NCBI RefSeq assembly: GCF_025751585.1
Contig: NZ_JAOWKX010000007.1
Coordinates: 124,001 to 188,000 of the forward strand
Reading direction: 5' to 3'
Length of the DNA: 64,000 bases
Origin: Fluctibacter corallii
Lineage (GTDB): Bacteria; Pseudomonadota; Gammaproteobacteria; Enterobacterales; Alteromonadaceae
Under the pieces are notes generated by a model that saw only the letters and a list, made by a program, of their open reading frames with translations, was not told the DNA's origin and did no database searches. A program made the position numbers and the translations under genes. Every line of letters begins with the position of its first letter. Position 1 is the stretch's first letter. Of this stretch, positions 56,486-64,000 are shown in pieces.

Positions 56486-58406
56486 CAAATGCCTTCTGTT
56501 GCTGTTCAAGGTCTTCCTGCGCATCTAACCATTGCATTTCGTTTTCTTCTAGGGCCTGTTTAATACGTGCCTGCTCCGCCAATACCTCTTTCAGTTTGGC
56601 TTTGTTTTCATCTTCATACAACGTCGCGTCAGATAACGTATTTTCAACATTTTCAAGAGATGCCTGCAACGTATCCATTTCGCTCTCATAACGCTGAATT
56701 TGCTTTCTCAACCCTGAGGTCGCCTGACGAAACTCGGCTTCTAAACGCTTCACCGTTTTACGATCTAAACTTTTCGCGGGTTCATTAGCGTCAACACTTT
56801 CTTGGTCAGTTACTTCAGACTGAAGTACTTGAGAGGCCGCAGGTTTCAGGATCCAATTCTTATAATCATCCAAATCTCCAGCGAAAGGCGCAACCTGCCC
56901 TTGATCGACGAGATAGAAATCATCGCAGACCGTATTCAACAAAAAGCGATCGTGAGATACCAGTACCATTGCTCCCTCGAAACCTTGCAAGGCCAGACTC
57001 AATGCATGTCGCATATCCAAGTCTAGATGGTTGGTAGGCTCGTCTAATAGCAATAGGTTAGGTTTTTGGTATACCAATAATGCCAACACCAACCTAGCTT
57101 TTTCTCCACCAGACATGGGGGCAACTGGCGCTAATGCCGCGTCACCGTGAAAGCCGAAACCACCCAAAAAATCGCGTAACGATTGTTCAGTGGCTTTTTT
57201 ATCGAGTCTTTGCAAGTGCGCCAATGCTGAATCATCTGGACGTAAAAATTCCAACTGGTGCTGTGCGAAGTAGCCAATTTTAAGCCCAGTAGACGTTAGG
57301 TATTCGCCCGCCATAGGCTGCTTCTCATTGGCAAGCAGCTTGATTAACGTTGATTTACCCGCACCATTTCGTCCCAGCAATCCAATTCTTGAGCCCGGAA
57401 CAAGGTTTAAATGAAGATGATGCAAAATAACTGTTTCATCATACCCCACTTCTACTTCTTCCATTTTAACCAATGGGTTAGGTAATTTGGGGGGCGCAAA
57501 AAAAGAAAACGAAAATTGCGAATCGCTGTGAGCAGGTAGCAAGGTTTCCATTTTTTCTAATTGCTTAATGCGACTTTGAGCCTGTTTGGCTTTACTGGCT
57601 TTCGCTTTAAAGCGATTAATAAAGGATTCCAAGTGCGCAATTTTTGCCTGCTGTTTTTCAAACTCAATGTCTTGCAAGCGTAACCTTTCTGCACGTTGTT
57701 TTTCGTAGGACGCATAGTTCCCCGTGTAAGAGAATAATAATTCCTGTTCAAAACTAACAATTTCAGACACAGTACTATCAAGAAAAGACTTATCGTGAGA
57801 TATCAGAATCAATGTGCCTTCGTAACGAGACAGCCATTTCTCTAACCAAATCACCGCGTCTAAATCTAAGTGGTTAGTCGGTTCGTCCAGCAATAACAAG
57901 TCTGATGGGCACAACAACGCTTGAGCCAAATTTAGACGCATGCGCCAACCGCCCGAAAAATCTGAAACGGGGCGATTCAGCGCATCATTCGTAAATCCAA
58001 GCCCAGCCAAGATAGTGGCAGCGCGAGATGAAATATCATACACACCGGCTTGTTCAAGCTCACTATGAAGGTGTGCGATTTTTTCTCCGTCGTGGGCATT
58101 TTCTGCCTCGTGTAATTGAGCCTGAAGCCCTCTAAACAACGTGTCTCCATCAATCACGTAATCAATTGCAGACCGTTCAGTTGCTGGTGTTTCCTGCGCA
58201 ACAGACACGATGCGCCAGCCTTGGGGAATGAGACACTCACCAGAATCAGGGTGAAGTTCACCACGCAGAAGCGCAAAAAGGCTGGATTTACCACAGCCAT
58301 TTTTACCAATAAGTCCGACACGATGGCCCGGATAAATCGTGGCGCTGGCCTCATTTAGTAAAGTTTTGCTGCCGCGCATTAGCGAAAGGCTGTTAATTTG
58401 AATCAT
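56463..58406 (-). CDS. yheS: ABC-F family ATPase YheS
   Basis: 647 residues from ATG 58406. Two ABC domains: Walker A GLIGKNGCGKSS and GLLGRNGAGKST; signatures FSGGWRMRLNLAQA and MSGGEKARLVLA; Walker B LLLLDEPTNHLDL in both. An ABC-F linker lies between them and a charged coiled coil at the C-terminus (about 545-645). ABC-F proteins act on the ribosome, and YheS is the gammaproteobacterial ortholog (E. coli, 637 residues). Divergent from yheV. Confidence 0.95.
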   Translation of the reverse strand: MIQINSLSLMRGSKTLLNEASATIYPGHRVGLIGKNGCGKSSLFALLRGELHPDSGECLIPQGWRIVSVAQETPATERSAIDYVIDGDTLFRGLQAQLHEAENAHDGEKIAHLHSELEQAGVYDISSRAATILAGLGFTNDALNRPVSDFSGGWRMRLNLAQALLCPSDLLLLDEPTNHLDLDAVIWLEKWLSRYEGTLILISHDKSFLDSTVSEIVSFEQELLFSYTGNYASYEKQRAERLRLQDIEFEKQQAKIAHLESFINRFKAKASKAKQAQSRIKQLEKMETLLPAHSDSQFSFSFFAPPKLPNPLVKMEEVEVGYDETVILHHLHLNLVPGSRIGLLGRNGAGKSTLIKLLANEKQPMAGEYLTSTGLKIGYFAQHQLEFLRPDDSALAHLQRLDKKATEQSLRDFLGGFGFHGDAALAPVAPMSGGEKARLVLALLVYQKPNLLLLDEPTNHLDLDMRHALSLALQGFEGAMVLVSHDRFLLNTVCDDFYLVDQGQVAPFAGDLDDYKNWILKPAASQVLQSEVTDQESVDANEPAKSLDRKTVKRLEAEFRQATSGLRKQIQRYESEMDTLQASLENVENTLSDATLYEDENKAKLKEVLAEQARIKQALEENEMQWLDAQEDLEQQQKAFDARLNGE

Positions 58407-58487
58407 ACGTGTTGAACTGCCATGGCGAAAATTCGCGTATAATAGCAAAAATCCGACTACCGATAGCAATCAGAATTTGACTTAATC

Positions 58488-58685
58488 ATGAAAAGAAAAC
58501 GTTTTATCGCGGGCGCAACCTGCCCTGAGTGCAAAGCGCTCGACACGATTATGCTTTATACCGAAAATAATGTTGAAAAAATTAAGTGCACGCAATGTGA
58601 TTACCAAGAAACACAGGCAGACGACACTGTTACTCGTCATGCCCGTGAAAATGAGAGCGTGATTGGCGTATTCAAACCGGAATAA
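58488..58685 (+). CDS. yheV: YheV family zinc-ribbon protein
   Basis: 65 residues with two cysteine pairs, CPEC and CTQC, in a zinc ribbon, matching YheV, which sits beside yheS in E. coli too. Function unknown. Converges with the formate/nitrite transporter gene. Confidence 0.92.
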   Translation: MKRKRFIAGATCPECKALDTIMLYTENNVEKIKCTQCDYQETQADDTVTRHARENESVIGVFKPE

Positions 58686-58716
58686 CGCCACATATCGTGT
58701 ACGAGACCATCTCCTG

Positions 58717-59676
58717 CTAGCTAGCTTTGGGCGCTCGTCTCGCTGCTGCGTTCTTCTCACCACGTTGAGAATGGCGAATGTGCCCATAATTTAGTACAGC
58801 AACAAACACGCTGCCGCCCACCATATTGCCGAGCAAAATAATGCCAATGGTTGGCGGTAAAGACATAAAGTCAATGCTGTCATTAGCAAAATACGCTGCA
58901 AATAATTCCACTGAACCAGCAATAGAATGGTGCAAACCACCTAATCCAATAATAAAGGTCACAATATAAATACTGATAATCTGACTAAGGGTAGAATGCG
59001 TGGCTAACACTAACCAGCCGCCTAGCGCCATTAACCATCCAGCAAGAATCGAACTAATGAATAGTGAATAGGCGGGAAACTCCATAATGTGGTGCGCCAA
59101 TTTAAGGTAGCCCTCAGCGGCACCCACCACGCCATCGGCGGCAGCCAACATGCTCGCACTGATCAAGCCCCCTACCATATTTCCGCCCGCGACAATCACC
59201 CACAAACGTAACAGTGAGGAATATTGCGCTTTTTTGTCTAACACAGGATAAACAGCCGTTGCGGTATGCTCTGTAAATAACTGCGTGCGGCTCAATATGC
59301 ACAGCACAAAACCCAGCGGGTACACGCTAGCCAACACGACTCGGCCTACGCCATGTGAGGAATCACTTACTATCGTAGCCATGACAGCGACAGCCAATGC
59401 AGTAAAACACAAAATCATGCCCGCTGCGATTGCAGATAGAAACAACGAAAATGCAGGCCTAGCGTGTTGCTCCATGCCTTCGTGAATCGCATTTTCGAGA
59501 ATATCATCTGGATGACGAAATGTTTCATCGGTGCGTTTAACGATAACAGAAACGAATTCGCTATTCTCGATTTTACGTTCGACAGAACGGTCTGTTTCGG
59601 CGCTACCTCGAAGGGGATCACCCGATGTAGATACTAGTGTTTTGGCCTTGTCTTGAGTCGATGGCGAGTCTTGCAT
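58717..59676 (-). CDS. Formate/nitrite transporter family protein (YfdC-like)
   Basis: 319 residues from ATG 59676, preceded by AAGGAT. A roughly 70-residue charged N-terminal cytosolic extension precedes about six membrane helices of the FNT fold. LFTEHTATAVYPVLDK and LRLWVIVAGGNMVGG resemble E. coli YfdC more than FocA/NirC. Possible anion or formate channel of the inner membrane; substrate unknown. Third gene after the WD40 lipoprotein and slyX, 44 bp from slyX. Confidence 0.85.
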   Translation of the reverse strand: MQDSPSTQDKAKTLVSTSGDPLRGSAETDRSVERKIENSEFVSVIVKRTDETFRHPDDILENAIHEGMEQHARPAFSLFLSAIAAGMILCFTALAVAVMATIVSDSSHGVGRVVLASVYPLGFVLCILSRTQLFTEHTATAVYPVLDKKAQYSSLLRLWVIVAGGNMVGGLISASMLAAADGVVGAAEGYLKLAHHIMEFPAYSLFISSILAGWLMALGGWLVLATHSTLSQIISIYIVTFIIGLGGLHHSIAGSVELFAAYFANDSIDFMSLPPTIGIILLGNMVGGSVFVAVLNYGHIRHSQRGEKNAAARRAPKAS

Positions 59677-59720
59677 AAAACTATATCCTTTTTCTGCAAC
59701 GTCAGTTATACGAAACAAGG

Positions 59721-59957
59721 TTAGTAATGGGGAGGCGGCGTCTCCTCAGCTTCAGAGGCAATATTCGATGGTTTAAGCTGCTTAACACGCTCTACAACAT
59801 GCCTCAGCTGAAATTCTAATTTTTCAATCTGGATCTGTTGAGATGCCAAGGCGTCGTTCAGGGATTCTATCGTGTTCTCCTGAAACGCCACTTTCATTTC
59901 TAACTCTTCTAATCTGTCTTCTACGTTCGTCATGTCTTTTTGTATCACTGTGACCAC
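59721..59957 (-). CDS. slyX: SlyX family protein
   Basis: 78 residues, a short coiled coil beginning NVEDRLEELEMKVAFQENTI and ending in a PPPHY tail, the usual SlyX form. Function unknown. The start overlaps the WD40 gene by 13 nt. Confidence 0.93.
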   Translation of the reverse strand: MVTVIQKDMTNVEDRLEELEMKVAFQENTIESLNDALASQQIQIEKLEFQLRHVVERVKQLKPSNIASEAEETPPPHY

Positions 59958-60910
59958 ACTTCAGCGAGACCACTGCTGCTGATAGTGAGTAATTTGTTGT
60001 TTGGTAAGAAGCCTGTCGCATACACGACTGCGCTTTGAGGACGACTTCCTTTTTTGGGCGTTACTTTCCATTCCGTATGTTCGCTACCATCGCCAATATT
60101 CCATAGGTTAACACGGCGCGTTGGTGAACCGGTAAGCAAGTATTTACCATCTTGAGAAAATCTTGCCGTACTGAATATTTTTTGGCGCTGAATAAACGAT
60201 AAGTTGCTGATCATTTCTCCTGATTGTACATCCCATACAATCGCGTCGCGTTTGCTGTCTGCGGTAAACGCGTATCGTCCTTGATCATCAAGCGCCACCT
60301 TTGTCACTCGGCTACTGTGGGGAAAACGATGTATCACTTGTCCGGTTCGTGTGTCCCATAAATACGCGACGTAGTCATTGCCGCCCGTTAATGCGTAAAA
60401 TCCATTCGGCGAGAGCGCCACACTGTTGATCTTTTCTTGATGCCCCAGAAACTCGATACGTCGACCGGTTTCGTGTTCAAAAAACATCACCTTGCCGTTG
60501 CCTCGGCCCACCAATATGCCGCGTCCTTGATTACTCACGGCGACATCTCGGATGCTCGATTCATCTATTCGCCAAAAGCCTATCGGCTCACCCGAAATAA
60601 GACTCCAAATCGCAAAGGCCTCTCGATCTGACGTGACCGCATGTGAATTATCAGGCGCAATATGAATATTTGTGACCAGATTATTGCCTTCGCCCTGATG
60701 GCTCCATTGGAATTTTTTTTCTCGCGAGGTAATATCCCAAACAAGTATGCCATCGTTAACACTGGAAATGAGCGCAAGGGTATTGTCTGATGACACATCG
60801 GCAGCCAAAGCCCCGTCTTCTGCCAATATGACAGATTCTTCAGGTGTTGTGATTGCGCCAGTACATCCGTGCAGTAGCAACATGGTTAACAAAAGAGTCA
60901 AATAACGCAT
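59945..60910 (-). CDS. WD40-repeat lipoprotein
   Basis: 321 residues with lipobox LLLHGC at about residue 16, then about seven WD40-like blades (examples: YALTGGNDYVAYLWDTRTG and YLLTGSPTRRVNLWNI). The predicted envelope-anchored beta-propeller is likely a binding scaffold. Partner unknown. Conserved near slyX and fkpA in Alteromonadales as far as I recall. Divergent from fkpA. Confidence 0.87.
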   Translation of the reverse strand: MRYLTLLLTMLLLHGCTGAITTPEESVILAEDGALAADVSSDNTLALISSVNDGILVWDITSREKKFQWSHQGEGNNLVTNIHIAPDNSHAVTSDREAFAIWSLISGEPIGFWRIDESSIRDVAVSNQGRGILVGRGNGKVMFFEHETGRRIEFLGHQEKINSVALSPNGFYALTGGNDYVAYLWDTRTGQVIHRFPHSSRVTKVALDDQGRYAFTADSKRDAIVWDVQSGEMISNLSFIQRQKIFSTARFSQDGKYLLTGSPTRRVNLWNIGDGSEHTEWKVTPKKGSRPQSAVVYATGFLPNNKLLTISSSGLAEVWSQ

Positions 60911-61069
60911 ATTGACTGTTTTCCTTTTTGGGTTGTGGAATTTCTCGCATCGTTTAGTATAAGCTTTTCGCGTTGCAGGTGTTGAAATTCATACCGCTCG
61001 GCAACACATAGTGTTGACATACTTAACTCAGTAAAACGCGTAGATTTTATTACTTTTTGGAGAATTATA

Positions 61070-61825
61070 ATGAAAAAGGCAGCGATCGCCATGCTGGTTA
61101 CTTCTGTAATCGGTTTAACGGCATGTCAACAAGAAAAAGCGGATCCAATGCTTGTAGAGCAAGTTACACTTGAGACCGACGATCAGAAGCAAGCCTATGC
61201 AATCGGTGCAAATATGGGTAAGTTCCTTGAGCAAAACCTTTCTCAGCAAGAAGAAATGGGTGTAATGCTTGATAAGTCACTTATCGTGAAAGGCTTTGTA
61301 GCTGCAATACAAGACAAAGGCCAGCTTACTGAAGAAGAAATGCAAGCCACGCTTGAGTCGCTAAAAACGCGCACGCAAGAAGCGATGACGGCTAAAGCAA
61401 AAGCTGACGGCGAAGCTAATCTTGAAGAAGGCAAGGCATACTTGGCTGAAAACGCAAAGCGTGAAGGTGTAACAACGACTGATTCAGGTCTTCAGTATGA
61501 AGTGATGCAAGAAGGTGAAGGCCAATCTCCTCGTGCTATTGATACGGTAAAAGTACACTATAAAGGCACACTACTGGACGGTACTGAGTTCGACTCTTCT
61601 TATAGCCGTGGCGAACCAGCTATCTTTCCTCTTAACCGCGTAATCGCGGGTTGGACAGAGGGTGTACAGCTAATGAAGCCAGGTGCGAAATACAAGTTCC
61701 ACATTCCTTCAGATCTTGCATATGGTGAGCGCGCAGCGGGTCAAATTCCTAGCAACGCGACATTGGTATTTGAAGTAGAGCTACTTGAAGTCGTTAAAGC
61801 AGAAGAGCCAACGACAGCAGAATAA
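61070..61825 (+). CDS. fkpA: FKBP-type peptidyl-prolyl isomerase FkpA
   Basis: 251 residues. The N-terminal MKKAAIAMLVTSVIGLTAC looks like a lipoprotein signal (LTAC), so it may be lipidated, unlike soluble E. coli FkpA. A helical dimerisation domain covers about 30-130, and the FKBP domain follows with VKVHYKGTLLDGTEFDSSY and PSDLAYGERAAG. Envelope protein-folding chaperone. TGGAGA ribosome binding site 7 nt before ATG. Confidence 0.94.
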   Translation: MKKAAIAMLVTSVIGLTACQQEKADPMLVEQVTLETDDQKQAYAIGANMGKFLEQNLSQQEEMGVMLDKSLIVKGFVAAIQDKGQLTEEEMQATLESLKTRTQEAMTAKAKADGEANLEEGKAYLAENAKREGVTTTDSGLQYEVMQEGEGQSPRAIDTVKVHYKGTLLDGTEFDSSYSRGEPAIFPLNRVIAGWTEGVQLMKPGAKYKFHIPSDLAYGERAAGQIPSNATLVFEVELLEVVKAEEPTTAE

Positions 61826-62171
61826 TCTGACTCATTTCAGAATAATGAAAAGCCGGGCGAAAGCCCGGCTCGTTTTATGACACTCTCAGCTTAATTTTCC
61901 CTGCTGAACCTTATTCCCTCTTACACATTTGGCCTCTACAGCTGACCTACGATCCGGAGCCTATCCAGATAATTTTTGTCAATAACTGCCTAACCAATCT
62001 CAATGTACGTTAAAACATGTTTTGATAAATTTACCTGCTCGTCGTGCGGCAGCAACACTGGCGGCAGCGCCAGTAAAGGTGAATTCAAAAGCGGGTGAAC
62101 GAGGCAATTGAATTCAACTTAACTACCTTAAATACTAGCTGAAATGCACAAAAATTCCTGTCATTGTCTCG
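61826..62171. other. Intergenic region between fkpA and greB
   Basis: 346 bp between convergent genes. It has the fkpA terminator at 61847-61877, a GC-rich hairpin ACTGGCG-GCAG-CGCCAGT at 62057-62074, and an open reading frame of 31 codons (62003-62098) with three cysteines but no ribosome binding site. Nothing else is recognised. Confidence 0.6.
61847..61877 (+). terminator. Rho-independent terminator of fkpA
   Basis: AGCCGGGC-GAAA-GCCCGGCT stem-loop followed by CGTTTTA, 26 bp after the fkpA stop. Confidence 0.85.
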
Positions 62172-62648
62172 CTATTTTTTGTAACAAATTTGACTAACAA
62201 AATAGTGCTTATGACCTGTAGGCGTATGCACATCGACTTCGTCATCCACCTGCTTTCCAATAAGCGCTCGCGACATCGGTGAGTCAATGCTGATTTTATT
62301 TTCTTTAGGGTCAAATTCATCAGGACCAACAATGTGATAGGTAAATTCGTCGCCACTATCATCTTCTAATGTCACCTGAGCGCCAAAGAAGACTTTACCC
62401 TCCTGTTCTTTGGAAGGGTATACCACCGTCAGCTGTTCTAACCGTTTACTGAGAAAGCGCACTCGGCGGTCAATCTCACGCAAACGCTTTTTGCCGTAAA
62501 TGTATTCTGCATTTTCAGAACGGTCGCCTAACGCAGCAGCTTCTGAAACCGCTTGTGTCACACGTGGCCGCTCTTCTTTCCACAAAAATCGTAGTTCACG
62601 CTCTAGTTTTTCCCATCCATCTCGAGTGATATAGTTAGACCGTTTCAT
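62172..62648 (-). CDS. greB: Transcription elongation factor GreB
   Basis: 158 residues, the usual GreB length: an N-terminal coiled coil with the family's acidic tip and AALGDRSENAEYIYGKKRL, and a C-terminal FKBP-like domain (DPKENKISIDSPMSRALIGK). GreB rescues backtracked RNA polymerase by stimulating transcript cleavage. Divergent from tex, with promoters for both in the 223 bp between. Confidence 0.95.
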   Translation of the reverse strand: MKRSNYITRDGWEKLERELRFLWKEERPRVTQAVSEAAALGDRSENAEYIYGKKRLREIDRRVRFLSKRLEQLTVVYPSKEQEGKVFFGAQVTLEDDSGDEFTYHIVGPDEFDPKENKISIDSPMSRALIGKQVDDEVDVHTPTGHKHYFVSQICYKK

Positions 62649-62871
62649 GTTTATCGGTTTTCTCGCTTTAATTCGTGTAAGCCTTGTTTACAGGTTAGAT
62701 ATATTGTACATAAAGGATCGATAATCCTATATAGTGGCGGGATTGCAGAAATAAAAGCAACAGCCATTGAGCGTGTAAAGCAAAGATCAACACACCTAGT
62801 AATCACGGGGTTCGCCCCCATTGTTATTTCGTTTATAGAAAATGAGTAAACGAGCCTGTTAAAGGATTCTA

Positions 62872-64000
62872 ATGATTATTGAAAAAATTGCTGCCGAACT
62901 GTCGGTGCAGCCAGCGCAAGTTTCTGCCGCTGTAACACTTCTTGACGAGGGCGCAACCGTTCCCTTCATTGCCCGTTACCGTAAAGAGGCCACAAAGGGC
63001 CTTGATGATGCTCAGCTACGTACTTTAGCCCAACGCCTTGGCTATTTGCGTGAAATGCAAGAACGCAAAGGCGTGATTCTTAAATCGATTGAAGAGCAGG
63101 GTAAACTGACAGACGAACTCGCGAAGCAAATCTCCCTAGTTGAAAATAAAACCGAATTGGAAGATTTATACCTTCCTTACAAGCCTAAACGTCGTACCAA
63201 GGGTCAAATCGCCAAAGAGGCCGGATTGGAGCCGTTGGCAGACGCATTATTAGCAAATCCAAATTTGGATCCTAGCCAAGAGGCCCGCACCTTTGTGGAT
63301 TCTACAAAGGGTGTCGACGATGAGAAAGCCGCGCTCGATGGTGCGAAGTACATTTTAATGGAGCGTTTTGCCGAAGATGCTCAACTCCTTCAAAAGGTAC
63401 GTAAGCACTTAAAAGCCAATGCGCATATCACCAGTAAAGTTATCGACGGAAAGGAAAAAGAAGGCGCGAAGTACGGAGATTACTTTGATCACAGTGAAAA
63501 ACTAATGAATGCGCCTTCGCACCGAGCATTAGCGATGTTTCGGGGCAGAAATGAAGGTGTGCTTCAAGTCAGTTTGAATGCCGATCCTGAAAAGGACGAA
63601 GGCGATCGCAGCTCGTACTGTGAAACGATCATCGCTGATCATAATGATCTTCAATTTGCCAATCGTCCTGCCGATGCATTCTTGCAAGGCGTAGTGCAAT
63701 GGACATGGCGAGTAAAGATTCAGCTTCATATGGAAACCGAACTCTTTGGTACGTTGCGTGAACGTGCGGAAGAGGAGGCTATTCAGGTATTTGCTAAAAA
63801 TCTGAATGACTTGCTGATGGCTGCACCAGCTGGCGCGAAAGTCACTATGGGTCTCGATCCCGGCCTAAGAACGGGCGTTAAGGTTGCTATTGTTGACGCT
63901 ACGGGCAAGGTCGTAGCCACCAATACGATATTTCCCCATGCACCACAAAACCAGTGGGACAAGTCAATTCGCACATTGGCCAGCATGTGCAAACAGTATA
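62872..64000 (+). CDS. tex: Transcription accessory protein Tex (partial, open at window end)
   Basis: The first 376 codons of Tex, which is usually about 770-780 residues. The N-terminal TEX helical region reads [18 protein letters not shown] and [20 protein letters not shown]. The YqgF-like domain begins with [17 protein letters not shown]. The missing part would hold the HhH and S1 domains. Nucleic-acid-binding protein of the RNA polymerase/transcription neighbourhood. ATG at 62872 has AAAGGA 6 nt upstream. The gene continues beyond base 64000. Confidence 0.95.
   Translation, partial: MIIEKIAAELSVQPAQVSAAVTLLDEGATVPFIARYRKEATKGLDDAQLRTLAQRLGYLREMQERKGVILKSIEEQGKLTDELAKQISLVENKTELEDLYLPYKPKRRTKGQIAKEAGLEPLADALLANPNLDPSQEARTFVDSTKGVDDEKAALDGAKYILMERFAEDAQLLQKVRKHLKANAHITSKVIDGKEKEGAKYGDYFDHSEKLMNAPSHRALAMFRGRNEGVLQVSLNADPEKDEGDRSSYCETIIADHNDLQFANRPADAFLQGVVQWTWRVKIQLHMETELFGTLRERAEEEAIQVFAKNLNDLLMAAPAGAKVTMGLDPGLRTGVKVAIVDATGKVVATNTIFPHAPQNQWDKSIRTLASMCKQY

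Noticed and set aside
61014-61069. Sigma-70 promoter for fkpA built on TTGACA at 61014
   Set aside because: The -35 word is perfect but no acceptable -10 hexamer occurs 16-18 bp downstream.
62801-62825. tRNA T-arm-like GGGGTTCGCCCCC
   Set aside because: The loop is 4 nt rather than 7 and no acceptor or anticodon arms surround it.

Overview
The window looks like chromosome from a marine gammaproteobacterium of the Alteromonadales (Alteromonas/Glaciecola-like). The evidence is gene content and order: an MSHA pilus operon next to mreBCD, a gspC-N operon next to hslR/hslO, and ompR/envZ beside pckA. Most genes are ordinary core genes. The first 1.9 kb is clearly accessory.

Region 1 (1-1.9 kb, minus strand) is an RHS 'tip' graveyard or array. 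It holds two 5'-truncated RHS core ends with a colinear 204-bp repeat, each followed by a different C-terminal domain. The tip at 712-1263 ends in a domain that aligns convincingly with vertebrate serum amyloid A (SAA). Its stop codon overlaps an unlisted 55-codon gene for a small membrane protein, a good candidate immunity or partner protein. A DUF1493-like small gene lies just upstream. This is the most unusual part of the window.

Region 2 (2-16.8 kb) is housekeeping. pmbA/tldE is divergent from darP. Then comes a tight minus-strand run mreB-mreC-mreD-maf-rng-yhdP-nitrilase-tldD covering cell shape, RNA processing, envelope lipid transport and the TldD/E protease. A PEGA/SUMF1-domain protein lies upstream.

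Region 3 (17-33.6 kb, minus) is a complete MSHA-type type IV pilus operon, mshI1-I2-J-K-L-M-N-E-G-F-B-A-C-D-O-P-Q, with nearly every junction overlapping. MshE carries the N-terminal repeats typical of c-di-GMP binding.

Region 4 (33.7-40.3 kb) holds prkB, ompR-envZ, pckA with a terminator, and the heat-shock pair hslR-hslO.

Region 5 (40.3-51.7 kb, plus) is a full type II secretion operon gspC-D-E-F-G-H-I-J-K-L-M-N. It has no prepilin peptidase, so GspO/PilD must be encoded elsewhere and presumably also serves the msh pilins.

Region 6 (51.7-64 kb) holds yrfG, nudE-cysQ-yceI, the yheS-DUF2390-yheT-yheU cluster, yheV, a WD40 lipoprotein-slyX-YfdC-like transporter operon, fkpA, greB and the 5' part of tex, which runs off the window.
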